This document shows positions 54,447-63,261 of a stretch of DNA of 64,000 bases, piece by piece (position 1 is the first letter of the stretch; each line of letters begins with the position of its first letter). Source of the stretch: Pseudorhodoferax sp965279475 (GTDB lineage: Bacteria > Pseudomonadota > Gammaproteobacteria > Burkholderiales > Burkholderiaceae_C); the NCBI GenBank assembly GCA_965279475.1, contig CBDIIA010000003.1, positions 992,001 through 1,056,000 on the forward strand, written 5' to 3'. The translations under genes were made by a program, and so were the position numbers. The notes beneath the pieces were generated by a model. That model was not told the DNA's origin, did not search any database, and was given only the letters and a program-made list of their open reading frames with translations.

Positions 54447-55637
54447 ATGAAGAGCGTCACTTCTAAAATACGCAGCAGCGGCCCCGGCCGCGCTCTGTCT
54501 GTTCCTGCCGCCCGCTGCACGGCAATCACCCCCTCGTTCTCAGCGTCGCGCAGGCACCTGCTGGCCGCCGGCGCCGCCCTCGCCGCGCCCTGGAGCGCGC
54601 AGGCGCAGAGCCCGCGCAACGTGCCCGGGCCGCTCAAGGTCGGTTTCCTGTATGTCGCGCCGCTCACCGATGCCGGCTGGGTGCGCCAGCACGAGGAAGG
54701 CCGCCAGGCGCTGCAGGCCGCGCTGGGCGCGCGGGTCGAGACCCGTTACGTCGAGAACGTGGCCGAGGGGCCGGACGCCGAACGCGTGATCCGTGAACTC
54801 GCGCAGCAGGGCCATGGCCTGATCTTCACGCCCAGCTTCGGCTACATGGAGCCGACGCTGAAGGTGGCGCGCGACTTCCCGGACGTGCGTTTCGAGTCCA
54901 TCACCGGCTACAAGACCACGGCCAACGTGGCCGTGGCCAATGCGCGCTACTACGAGGGCCGCTACCTGGCCGGTGTGGCCGCCGGCCGCATGACCAAGAC
55001 CGGCGTGGCCGGGTATGTCGCCGGCTTCCCGATTCCCGAGGTGCTGCAGGGCATCAACGCCTTCATGCTGGGCATGCGGTCGGTGAACCCGCAGGCCAGC
55101 GTCAAGGTGGTCTGGCTCAACGCCTGGTTCGATCCTCCGCGCGAGCGCGACGCGGCGATGACGCTGTTCAACCAGAACGTCGACGTGATCGCCTTCCACA
55201 CCGGCTCCACCGCGGTGATGACGGCCGCGCAGGAGCGCGGCCGCCTGGCCGTCGCCTACCACTCCGACATGCGCCGCAGCGCGCCCGACGCGCAGATCGT
55301 CGCCGTCACGCACCGGTGGGGCGACTACTACACGCAGCGCGCCAGGGCGGTGCTGGACGGCAGCTGGAAGAGCGGCAACGTCTGGGGCGGCGTGAAGGAG
55401 GGCATGGTCCGCGTCGACGGCTTCGGTTCCAGGGTGCTCCGCTCGGTCCAGGACGAAGTGCTGGCGCGCCAGCAGGACATTGCGGCCGGGCGCCTGCAGC
55501 CGTTCGCCGCACGCCACGGGGCGCTGCGCAACCACCAGGGGCGGGACGTGCTCGCCGCCGGCCAGGCCTTGTCCGATGCGCAGATCCTGGCGATGGACTG
55601 GCTGGTCGAGGGTGTGCAGGGCGGCCTGCCGAAATAG
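54447..55637 (+). CDS. Second BMP-family periplasmic receptor, Tat-like signal
   Basis: 396 residues. A long leader contains SRRHLLAAGAALAAPWSAQA, compatible with a Tat or Sec signal and without a lipobox. The BMP domain follows (VGFLYVAPLTDAGWVRQHEE, IFTPSFGYMEPTLKVARD, NVAVANARYYEGRYLAGVAA). It closely parallels the importer lipoprotein at 48769-49932, but no ABC genes are next to it. It may supply the same importer with a different purine. The chosen ATG is 54447; ATG 54435 is in frame. Confidence 0.9.
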   Translation: MKSVTSKIRSSGPGRALSVPAARCTAITPSFSASRRHLLAAGAALAAPWSAQAQSPRNVPGPLKVGFLYVAPLTDAGWVRQHEEGRQALQAALGARVETRYVENVAEGPDAERVIRELAQQGHGLIFTPSFGYMEPTLKVARDFPDVRFESITGYKTTANVAVANARYYEGRYLAGVAAGRMTKTGVAGYVAGFPIPEVLQGINAFMLGMRSVNPQASVKVVWLNAWFDPPRERDAAMTLFNQNVDVIAFHTGSTAVMTAAQERGRLAVAYHSDMRRSAPDAQIVAVTHRWGDYYTQRARAVLDGSWKSGNVWGGVKEGMVRVDGFGSRVLRSVQDEVLARQQDIAAGRLQPFAARHGALRNHQGRDVLAAGQALSDAQILAMDWLVEGVQGGLPK

Positions 55638-55735
55638 GCTTGCATGTCCATCGAGGATGGAACAGGATTTGCATGTTGCCCCTTTTCCGCCGGGCGCCAT
55701 TGCCCGGGATCCTTCCAACCTCTGATGGGAAATCC

Positions 55736-56749
55736 ATGAAGTCCTTGTCCCGCCTCGTCGGGCGTTCGGCCACAGCGGCGGCGCGCGCTGCCGTCGCCAT
55801 GGCATCTGCTGTTGGCCTCTGGGCGATGGCAGGCCCGGTGGCCGCGCAGGCCTGGCCGACCAAGCCGATCCGCATCGTCGTGCCGTTCCCGCCCGGCGGC
55901 TTCGCCGACATCTATGCGCGCCTGCTGGGCGCGAAGATGGCCGAGACCTTCGGCCAGCCGGTGCTGGTCGACAACAAGCCCGGCGCGGGCGGCAACATCG
56001 CCTCGGACATGGTCGCCAAGAGCGCGCCGGACGGCTACACGCTGGTGATGGGCACGATCGGCACGCACGCGGTCAACGCCACGCTGTTCTCCAACCTGCC
56101 GTATGACCCGGTCAAGGATTTCGCACCGATCGCCTTCGTTGTGGATGCCGAGGGCCTGCTGGTCGTGCACCCCGACGTGCCGGTGCAGACGGTCGGCGAC
56201 CTCGTCAAGCTGGCGAAGGCGCAGCCGGGCAAGCTCAACTACGCGTCCGCCGGCCTGGGCACCACCGGACACCTGGCCGGGGAACTGTTCAAGACCGCCA
56301 CGCAGACCGACATGACGCACATCGCCTACAAGGGCAATGTGCCGGCGCTGCAGGACATGGTTGCCGGCACGGTGCAGGTGAGCTTTGCCACGCTGCCGAC
56401 CGTGCTGCCGCAGGTCAAGGCCGGCAAACTGCGGGCCGTCGCCGTGCTGGGCCCGACGCGCTCGGCCACGCTGCCGCAGATCCCGACGGTGGCCGAGTCC
56501 GGCGTGCCCGGCTTCGAGGTCAACAACTGGACCGGCGTGTTCGCCGCGGCCGGCACGCCGCCCGCGATCGTGGAGAAGCTCAATGCCGAGATCCAGCGCG
56601 TGATGAAGCTGCCCGAAGTGCAGAAGCAGGTGGCCGAGGGCGGGTTTCGCTACCAGGCGATGAGCAGCGCGCAGTTCGCGAGCTTCGTGAAGGCAGAGGT
56701 CGTGAAATGGGGACCGGTGGTCAAGCAGAGCGGCGCCAAGGCGGACTGA
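55736..56749 (+). CDS. Bug/TctC-family periplasmic solute receptor
   Basis: 337 residues. Signal peptide ending GPVAAQA, then WPTKPIRIVVPFPPGGFADI and VLVDNKPGAGGNIASD. It is the third Bug receptor in the window, located between a BMP receptor and guanine deaminase and in the same direction as both. Whether it binds a purine breakdown acid is unknown; the family normally takes carboxylates. Confidence 0.93.
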   Translation: MKSLSRLVGRSATAAARAAVAMASAVGLWAMAGPVAAQAWPTKPIRIVVPFPPGGFADIYARLLGAKMAETFGQPVLVDNKPGAGGNIASDMVAKSAPDGYTLVMGTIGTHAVNATLFSNLPYDPVKDFAPIAFVVDAEGLLVVHPDVPVQTVGDLVKLAKAQPGKLNYASAGLGTTGHLAGELFKTATQTDMTHIAYKGNVPALQDMVAGTVQVSFATLPTVLPQVKAGKLRAVAVLGPTRSATLPQIPTVAESGVPGFEVNNWTGVFAAAGTPPAIVEKLNAEIQRVMKLPEVQKQVAEGGFRYQAMSSAQFASFVKAEVVKWGPVVKQSGAKAD

Positions 56750-56867
56750 CGCCGCACGCCGACCTCGTTCCGGGCGCCTGCAGCGGCGAGCGGATCGCCG
56801 GCGGGCGATAGCGTCTATTGCCACGCCCATATCGGGCCGGCCCGAAGTTTGCGTAAGCTCTGGCCCC

Positions 56868-58169
56868 ATGAAAGCCTACCGCGCCGCCATCCTCCGTTTC
56901 ACCGAACACCGCACCGCCCAGTACGAGGAAGACGGCCTGCTGGTCGTCGGGCCCGACGCCCAGGGCGCGCAGGTGGTGCGTGCCGTCGGGGCGTACAGCG
57001 TGCTGGCCGAGCGGTTTGCGGGTGTCGCGGTCGAGCATCTGCAGGGCCGCATCCTCGCGCCGGGTTTCGTCGACCTGCACATCCACTACCCGCAGACCGA
57101 CGTGATCGGCGCGCCGGCCGAGGGCCTGCTGCCCTGGCTCGAGAACTACACCTTTCCGCACGAGTCGCGTTTCAGCGATGCCGCCTATGCCGCCGGCGTG
57201 GCGACATTCTTCGTCGACGAACTGTTGCGCAACGGCGTGACCACGGCCCTGACGTTCGCGACCTCGCACCCCGCGTCGGTGCACGCGCTGTTCGAGGAGG
57301 CAAAGGCACGCCACCTGCGGCTGATCACCGGCAAGGTGCTGCAGGACCGGCATTCGCCCGACGGTGTGCGCGACGAGACCGAGCAGAGCCTGCTCGACAC
57401 CGAGGCGCTGATCCGCCAGTGGCACGGTGTCGGCCGGCTCGGCTACGCGATCACGCCGCGCTTCGCCCCCACCAGCACGCCGGAGCAGTTGCGCGGCGCC
57501 GGCGAACTGGCAGCACGTTACCCCGACGTGTGGATCCAGTCGCACGTGGCCGAGAACAAGGGCGAGGTGGCCTGGGCGCGCGAGCTGTTCCCCGCGTCGC
57601 GCAGCTACCTTGCGACCTATGCCGACTTCGGCCTGATGCGCGAGCGTGCCGTGTACGCGCACTGCATCCATTTCGACGACGACGACCGGGCGCTGATGCG
57701 CGACACCGGCACCGCGGCCGCGGTGAGCCCGACCAGCAACCTGTTCCTCGGCAGCGGCTTCTTCGACTACGAGGGCGCCGACCGCGTGGGCTACCGCTAC
57801 GGCCTGGCCAGCGACGTGGGCGGCGGCACCAGCTTCAGCCCGTTCCACACGATGCGTGCGGCCTACTACGTCGGCCGCGAAGGGCAGACCAAACCCGGCC
57901 TGTCGCTGCATCCGCAGCAGCTGTGGTGGCAGCACACCGCTGGCGCCGCAGCCGCGCTGGGTCTGGACGGGCAGCACGGTCGGCCCGCCATCGGCAACCT
58001 CCAGCCCGGCTGCGAGGCCGACTTCCTGGTGATCGACCCCAATGCCACACCGCTGCTGGCCCGCAAGACCGCCCACGCGAACAATCTCGATGAGCTGCTG
58101 TTCGGCCTGATCATGCTGGCCGACGACCGCGCAATCGAGCGCACCGTGATCGCCACGCCGGCACCCTGA
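56868..58169 (+). CDS. guaD: Guanine deaminase
   Basis: 433 residues of the amidohydrolase superfamily. PGFVDLHIHYPQTDVIGAPA carries the metal His pair and the guanine deaminase hallmark. Later sites are SHVAENKGEVAWARELFP, AHCIHFDDDD and ASDVGGGTSFSPFHTM. Guanine is converted to xanthine plus ammonia. With adenine deaminase and BMP receptors it points to purine salvage or use as a nitrogen source. It ends 21 bases before the second 109-bp repeat. Confidence 0.95.
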   Translation: MKAYRAAILRFTEHRTAQYEEDGLLVVGPDAQGAQVVRAVGAYSVLAERFAGVAVEHLQGRILAPGFVDLHIHYPQTDVIGAPAEGLLPWLENYTFPHESRFSDAAYAAGVATFFVDELLRNGVTTALTFATSHPASVHALFEEAKARHLRLITGKVLQDRHSPDGVRDETEQSLLDTEALIRQWHGVGRLGYAITPRFAPTSTPEQLRGAGELAARYPDVWIQSHVAENKGEVAWARELFPASRSYLATYADFGLMRERAVYAHCIHFDDDDRALMRDTGTAAAVSPTSNLFLGSGFFDYEGADRVGYRYGLASDVGGGTSFSPFHTMRAAYYVGREGQTKPGLSLHPQQLWWQHTAGAAAALGLDGQHGRPAIGNLQPGCEADFLVIDPNATPLLARKTAHANNLDELLFGLIMLADDRAIERTVIATPAP

Positions 58170-58190
58170 CACGGGCGCCGGCCGCCGGTC

Positions 58191-58299
58191 TCCTGCGGGT
58201 TTGCAATCAGAGCGAACACAAGGCGCGAAGCCGATGACAGTGCTGACGCACGGCGAGGCGAAGCAACGCGGTGATCGTTTTGATTGCGAATCCGCATCA
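58191..58299 (-). repeat. 109-bp dispersed palindromic repeat, copy 2
   Basis: The same element as at 9814-9922, inverted. Read on the minus strand it starts TGATGCGGATTCGCAATC and differs from copy 1 at about ten positions without gaps, mostly transitions; three differences lie in the last six bases. It sits between convergent guaD (+) and the PLD lipoprotein gene (-). The first bases of the element (TGA) are the stop codon of the PLD gene, just as copy 1 ends xdhC. Confidence 0.85.
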
Positions 58300-59859
58300 C
58301 AACAGGTCGGGGTCGATGAGGGCCGACAGGATCCGGATCTGCAGGCGGCGCCACCAGCTGTCGCCGGGCTCCTCGGTGTGCACGGTGCGCGAGCCGTCCT
58401 CGTGCGTCTCGATCCATTCGATCGACTGGCCATCGGCGCCCAGGCGCAGCCGGTAGGCACTGCCCGAGAGGCGTTGCCTGAACAGGCCGCTGACCACCTT
58501 GGCCAGCTCGGCGCTGTCGATGACCAGCCCCATCTCGGTGTTGGCCAGCGTCGAGCGGGGGTCCAGGTTCATCGAGCCGATGAAGATGCGGCGCTGGTCG
58601 ATCAGCGCCACCTTGGCGTGCAGCCGGCTCAGCGACGTGCCGAAGGTGCCGATGCGCTGCGGGTGGTGCCCGAGCGACGAGCCGAGCTCGTAGATGCGCA
58701 CGCCGGCTTGCAGCATCTCGACCCGGTGCCGGGCATAGCCGGCATGGACCAGGGGTTCGTCGGTCGAGGCGAGCGAGTTGGTGATCAGGGTCAGGCGGCC
58801 GTTCTCGTCGGTCGCGCCGACGGCCCGGATCATCTGCATGCCCGCCTCGCCAGGAATGAAATACGGCGACACGATCGCGACCTCGGCCTGTGCCGCGTTG
58901 AAAACCGCCAGCGTGCGGCTGGTGACGGTGGACTCGGTCCTGCTGCGGTCGATGCCCGCAACCTTCTCGGGCGAGTCGGCGAACACGGTGGCCGGCCCGA
59001 ACAGCTGGTGCAGCCGCCCGGCATCGAGCTGGGCCGCGACCGGGGGCTGGCCGAGGATATCGAGCGGGCGTTCCGGCACGTTCGGCGCCGCTGCCTGCAC
59101 CAGGCGGTCGAACACGCGCCGTGCCTGTTCGGGCGGCAGGCTGGCGGCAACGGCGGCCACCGGGTAGACCCGCGGGCTGTTCCAGTAGGTGTCGAAGGCG
59201 TGCGACTGCGCGCGGACCACGGGGCCGGTGGCCATCACGTCGAGGTCGACGAAGTTGGCCGTGGCGCTGCGCATGAAGTATTCGTCGGCCATGTTGCGCC
59301 CGCCGGACACCGACACGCTGTTGTCCGCGATGAACAGCTTGTTGTGCATGCGGTGGTTGATGCGGCTGAACTCGTGCAACGACCCGAGGATGCGCCAGTG
59401 CAACGCCGTGGCGCGCGACGCGATCGGGTTGAACAGCCGCACCTCGACATTGGCGAACGCCGCCAGCCCCGTGAGCAGCGGATCCTGGCCCGCGGTGTAC
59501 AGGTCGTCCACCAGCAGCCGCACGCGCACGCCGCGCGCCGCCGCGTCGCGCAGTTCGCGCAGGAACTGCAGGCCGATCTGGTCGCTGTGGATCAGGTAGT
59601 ACTGCGCATCGATCGATCGTTCCGCCCGCCGCGCCAACGCGATGCGCGCGTTGAACGCCGTCTCGCCCTCGGGCAGCATGCGAAAGCCCGACAGCGCCGC
59701 ATCGGCCGGCGCACCGACGGCGGCGATGCGGGCGAGGGTGGTGTCGGCCACCTGGTCCGGCGCGAAGCTGGGCGCGTCCGGCACGCGCGGCGCCAGCGTC
59801 GCGCAGCCGACCAGCAATGCGTGGGCGGCCAGGGCCAGCAGCAGGCGGAGAAGGTGCAT
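58297..59859 (-). CDS. Phospholipase D/cardiolipin synthase-family lipoprotein
   Basis: 520 residues. The signal peptide has a lipobox (AHALLVGCATLAP), so the protein is probably anchored in the periplasm or outer membrane. Both HKD motifs are intact and canonical: HNKLFIADNSVSVSGGRN and HAKVALIDQRRIFIGSMN. The family includes cardiolipin synthase C-type enzymes and phosphodiesterases; the exported location differs from cytoplasmic-membrane ClsA. I take the ATG at 59859; the frame is open to 59883. Its last codon is followed by a TGA inside the 109-bp repeat. Confidence 0.88.
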   Translation of the reverse strand: MHLLRLLLALAAHALLVGCATLAPRVPDAPSFAPDQVADTTLARIAAVGAPADAALSGFRMLPEGETAFNARIALARRAERSIDAQYYLIHSDQIGLQFLRELRDAAARGVRVRLLVDDLYTAGQDPLLTGLAAFANVEVRLFNPIASRATALHWRILGSLHEFSRINHRMHNKLFIADNSVSVSGGRNMADEYFMRSATANFVDLDVMATGPVVRAQSHAFDTYWNSPRVYPVAAVAASLPPEQARRVFDRLVQAAAPNVPERPLDILGQPPVAAQLDAGRLHQLFGPATVFADSPEKVAGIDRSRTESTVTSRTLAVFNAAQAEVAIVSPYFIPGEAGMQMIRAVGATDENGRLTLITNSLASTDEPLVHAGYARHRVEMLQAGVRIYELGSSLGHHPQRIGTFGTSLSRLHAKVALIDQRRIFIGSMNLDPRSTLANTEMGLVIDSAELAKVVSGLFRQRLSGSAYRLRLGADGQSIEWIETHEDGSRTVHTEEPGDSWWRRLQIRILSALIDPDLL

Positions 59860-59941
59860 CGTCGTGGCGGGAGTGGAAGGCAAAATGGTAGCGTGGGCGG
59901 TGCCTCTCTACAATCGCCCGCCACTGGAGAATCTTTCACCC

Positions 59942-60508
<567 letters not shown>

Positions 60509-60529
60509 TCCCGCGGCCCGGTCCGCGTT

Positions 60530-61741
60530 TCATTCCGGCTGGCGCAGCACGTCGAGTGCGGCCTGCAGGTCGTGGATCGCGCGGCTGCGGGTCTCCTCGG
60601 TGAGCTGGTCGCGGTCGAGCGACAGCTGCAGGCCGGCGTAGTCCTGGTGGAGTGCGCGGCGCGGCTCCTGTGCCGCGGAATGCACGCCGCGCAGCGCAAA
60701 GCACCGCACGTCGCGCGACACGCCCTTGGCGGCCAGCGGCTCGCGCTCCTCGGCATCGAACTCGTCCTTGACCAGCGCATAGGTCTCGTACGACATCACC
60801 ACGCCGTCGGCTTCGCCGTTCTGTTCGAGCCGGGCGGCGATGTTGACCTCGCTGCCGATCACGGTGTAGTCCATGCGCTGCTCGCTGCCGAAGTTGCCGA
60901 CGTGGCAGAAGCCGGTGTTGATGCCGATGCGCACCTGGAACGGCTGGCGGTAGCCCTTGTCGCGCCAGATGGCCTGCAGTTCCTTCATGCGCCGTTGCAT
61001 CGCCACGGCCATGCGCACGCACTGCAGTGCATCCTGCTCGACGCCCAGCGTCTGCGGATCGCCGAAGAAGATCACGATCGCGTCGCCGATGAACTTGTCG
61101 ATGGTGGCGCCGTGGGTCAGCGCGATGGCGGACATCTCGGAGAAGTAGTGGTTCAGGAAGTAGGTGAGGTCCTCGGGCTGCATGCGCTCGGCGTTGCGCG
61201 TGAAGTCCTTGATGTCGGAGAAGAAGATCGTGAGTTTTTTGCGCTCGGCCTGGATCGCCGCCTCTCGCGCACCTTCGAAGATCGACTGGTAGACCTGGGG
61301 TGAAAGATAGCGCGACAGCTTGTGCTGCAGCGAGTTCAGCATCTCGGTGCGTGTGTGCAGTGCGATGTGGTTGTGCACGCGCGCCAGCAGGATCGGTGGG
61401 CTGATCGGCTTGGCGATGTAGTCGACGGCACCCAGCTCGAAACCTTTTTCCTCGGATTGTTCGTCCGACATCGCCGTCAGGAAGATCACCGGGATGTTGC
61501 GCAGCGCAGCATCGGCCTTGAGGCGGCGGCAGACTTCGTAGCCGTCGATCTCCGGCATCATGATGTCGAGCAGGATCAGGTCCGGCGGCTTGGCGGCTGC
61601 CACGGCCAATGCCTTGGAGCCATGGTTGACCACCTTCACCCGGTAGCGGTCGCGCAGCAGCGCCGCCATCAGGGTCAGGTTGTCCGCGGTGTCGTCGACG
61701 ACGAGCACGGTGGGTTTTTCGGCATGGACTTCAGTGTTCAT
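60530..61741 (-). CDS. Receiver-class III nucleotide cyclase fusion
   Basis: 403 residues. The receiver is N-terminal (residues 10-125: VLVVDDTADN, phospho-acceptor Asp59 in LILLDIMMPEIDGYE, Lys in YIAKPISPP). A short helical linker (LNSLQHKLSRYLSPQVYQSI) leads to a class III cyclase domain: FFSDIKDFTRNAERM, ATIDKFIGDAIVIFFGDP and GSEVNIAARLEQ. Both metal Asp, the substrate Lys and the Asn-x3-Arg pair are present, so it should be active, probably an adenylate cyclase controlled by phosphorylation. No kinase is adjacent. Confidence 0.92.
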   Translation of the reverse strand: MNTEVHAEKPTVLVVDDTADNLTLMAALLRDRYRVKVVNHGSKALAVAAAKPPDLILLDIMMPEIDGYEVCRRLKADAALRNIPVIFLTAMSDEQSEEKGFELGAVDYIAKPISPPILLARVHNHIALHTRTEMLNSLQHKLSRYLSPQVYQSIFEGAREAAIQAERKKLTIFFSDIKDFTRNAERMQPEDLTYFLNHYFSEMSAIALTHGATIDKFIGDAIVIFFGDPQTLGVEQDALQCVRMAVAMQRRMKELQAIWRDKGYRQPFQVRIGINTGFCHVGNFGSEQRMDYTVIGSEVNIAARLEQNGEADGVVMSYETYALVKDEFDAEEREPLAAKGVSRDVRCFALRGVHSAAQEPRRALHQDYAGLQLSLDRDQLTEETRSRAIHDLQAALDVLRQPE

Positions 61742-61892
61742 CCGCTGCTTTCTTCCGCGAGGACCGTCCGCGATGCGGCGCCATCGTACCCGCAAGACCG
61801 GGCGGCGTCCTACAGGGCCATGCGGCTGCCTCCGCATGGCGGCGTGCAGCGGCAAACCTAGCATGAGGTCCACGTTTACCAGGAGGCCCACC

Positions 61893-62186
61893 ATGCTGAC
61901 TTCACCGATCGATTCCTTCCGCGAAGACCCGCTCACCACGTTGGGCAGCATCGTCGGCGTCGTGCTCATCGTCGTGTTGCTGTGGGCGGTGGGCGCGGTG
62001 GCGCAAGGGCAGGTGAAACGCGCCCACCAGCGCGATACGCAAGTCGCCGAGCAGCATGCGGTCTTGGCACAGTGCCTGCGGATGGTGGCGAGCGGCCAGG
62101 TCCGCAGCTGCCCGGGTTCGGAAGCGCCGCGCGCCGAGGCGGGGCTTGACGCAGTGCCGGCCCAGGTGGCCGTGGTCTACCGCTGA
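61893..62186 (+). CDS. Small single-pass membrane protein
   Basis: 97 residues with a strong AGGAGG seven bases before the ATG. One transmembrane segment (LGSIVGVVLIVVLLWAVGAV), then a basic/polar tail with two Cys (QCLRMV and VRSCPGS). No family recognised. It is divergent from the cyclase gene across 151 bases. Confidence 0.6.
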   Translation: MLTSPIDSFREDPLTTLGSIVGVVLIVVLLWAVGAVAQGQVKRAHQRDTQVAEQHAVLAQCLRMVASGQVRSCPGSEAPRAEAGLDAVPAQVAVVYR

Positions 62187-62208
62187 CCTGCTGCCAACGC
62201 GGAGGACA

Positions 62209-63132
62209 TCAGTGTGCGCCGGCCTGCATGCTGGCGAGTCGGGCCGCAGCCAGATCCCAGCCCGCCCAGCCGCAGCTCTTGAACAGCACCGGCCCGGTGG
62301 CGTGCTGAGATCCCACTTCGGATAGGGAGCGCAGCGTGGAGAAACGGTGTGGATCGAGCCCGGCCTGGATCAGATCTCCGGCTTCTTCGCGCGCCTGTTC
62401 GGCATCGAGCCAGATATCTCCGGTGCGGGCGATGTGCTGGCACAGCGCTGCGCCCAGTTCTGCCATCGCCGGTGCAAAGGAGCCGACAGCGGCAATGAAG
62501 GTGTCGGCCTGTGGCAAGGCCTCCAACACAATGGCATGCGCCGGCGTGCAGCAGGCCACCAGGGTGCAGTCTGCGAGCGCGGCGTTGGCGTCGGTCACGA
62601 CACCGGCATCGAGGCCCAGCGTCTGTGCGTGCCTGGCCAGCGCCCGAGCGCTCTCCCTGCTCCGCGAGGCGATGAGGAAATCGTGCGTGCCCAGGCCTTC
62701 GGCGAACGCTTCCAGGTGCGCGCGGGCCTGGACGCCTGCGCCGATGATGAGTGCGCGGCCACGCCGTGTGGGCGCCAGCCGGCGTGCCGCCAGCAACGAT
62801 GCCGCAGCGGTACGCCGGGCAGTGACCGTCGGGCCGTCCAGCGTCAGCACCCGTGCACCTGTTGCGATGTCGAACACCACCACGTCTCCCTGGATCGCCG
62901 GGCGCTCTGTACCTGCGTTGGCAGGGGTCAACGTGATCAGCTTGGTCATGGCCACGCGCGCGTCGAGCGCCGGCATGACGAACAGGCTACCGTTGCCCGG
63001 CAGTGGCTGCACCAGGCGCTCGGGCACCCGGACCTGCGGGTCATGCAACACGCGTTCGCACTCGTCTGCCAGAGCGCCATACGGCAGACATCTGGCCGTG
63101 TCTTTTGCGTCCAGGATCGGGGCTGCCGACAT
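62209..63132 (-). CDS. Ornithine cyclodeaminase/mu-crystallin-family enzyme
   Basis: 307 residues. Rossmann fold with ALIIGAGVQARAHLEAFAEG and the family patterns NGSLFVMPALD, TKLITLTPANAG, LDGPTVTARRTAAASLLAAR. Homologues are ornithine cyclodeaminase, pyrroline-2-carboxylate reductase and L-lysine 6-dehydrogenase-like enzymes. The PxxxxRTAA region (TARRTAAAS) fits a pyrroline/imino-acid reductase. The ATG at 63132 (MSAAPILDAKDTARCLPYGA) is preferred over the open frame to 63237. Convergent with the small membrane gene. Confidence 0.85.
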   Translation of the reverse strand: MSAAPILDAKDTARCLPYGALADECERVLHDPQVRVPERLVQPLPGNGSLFVMPALDARVAMTKLITLTPANAGTERPAIQGDVVVFDIATGARVLTLDGPTVTARRTAAASLLAARRLAPTRRGRALIIGAGVQARAHLEAFAEGLGTHDFLIASRSRESARALARHAQTLGLDAGVVTDANAALADCTLVACCTPAHAIVLEALPQADTFIAAVGSFAPAMAELGAALCQHIARTGDIWLDAEQAREEAGDLIQAGLDPHRFSTLRSLSEVGSQHATGPVLFKSCGWAGWDLAAARLASMQAGAH

Positions 63133-63261
63133 CAGGATGGGTCCGGTGTGCGGCGCGGCGCCGATGTGCTCGATTGCATGCTGCCGACGTTGCGGTTCGG
63201 CTCGTGTCTGCGTTTGTATGCGCGTTGTACCATCCACCTACTGTACTGCGGGAGAAGGCCC

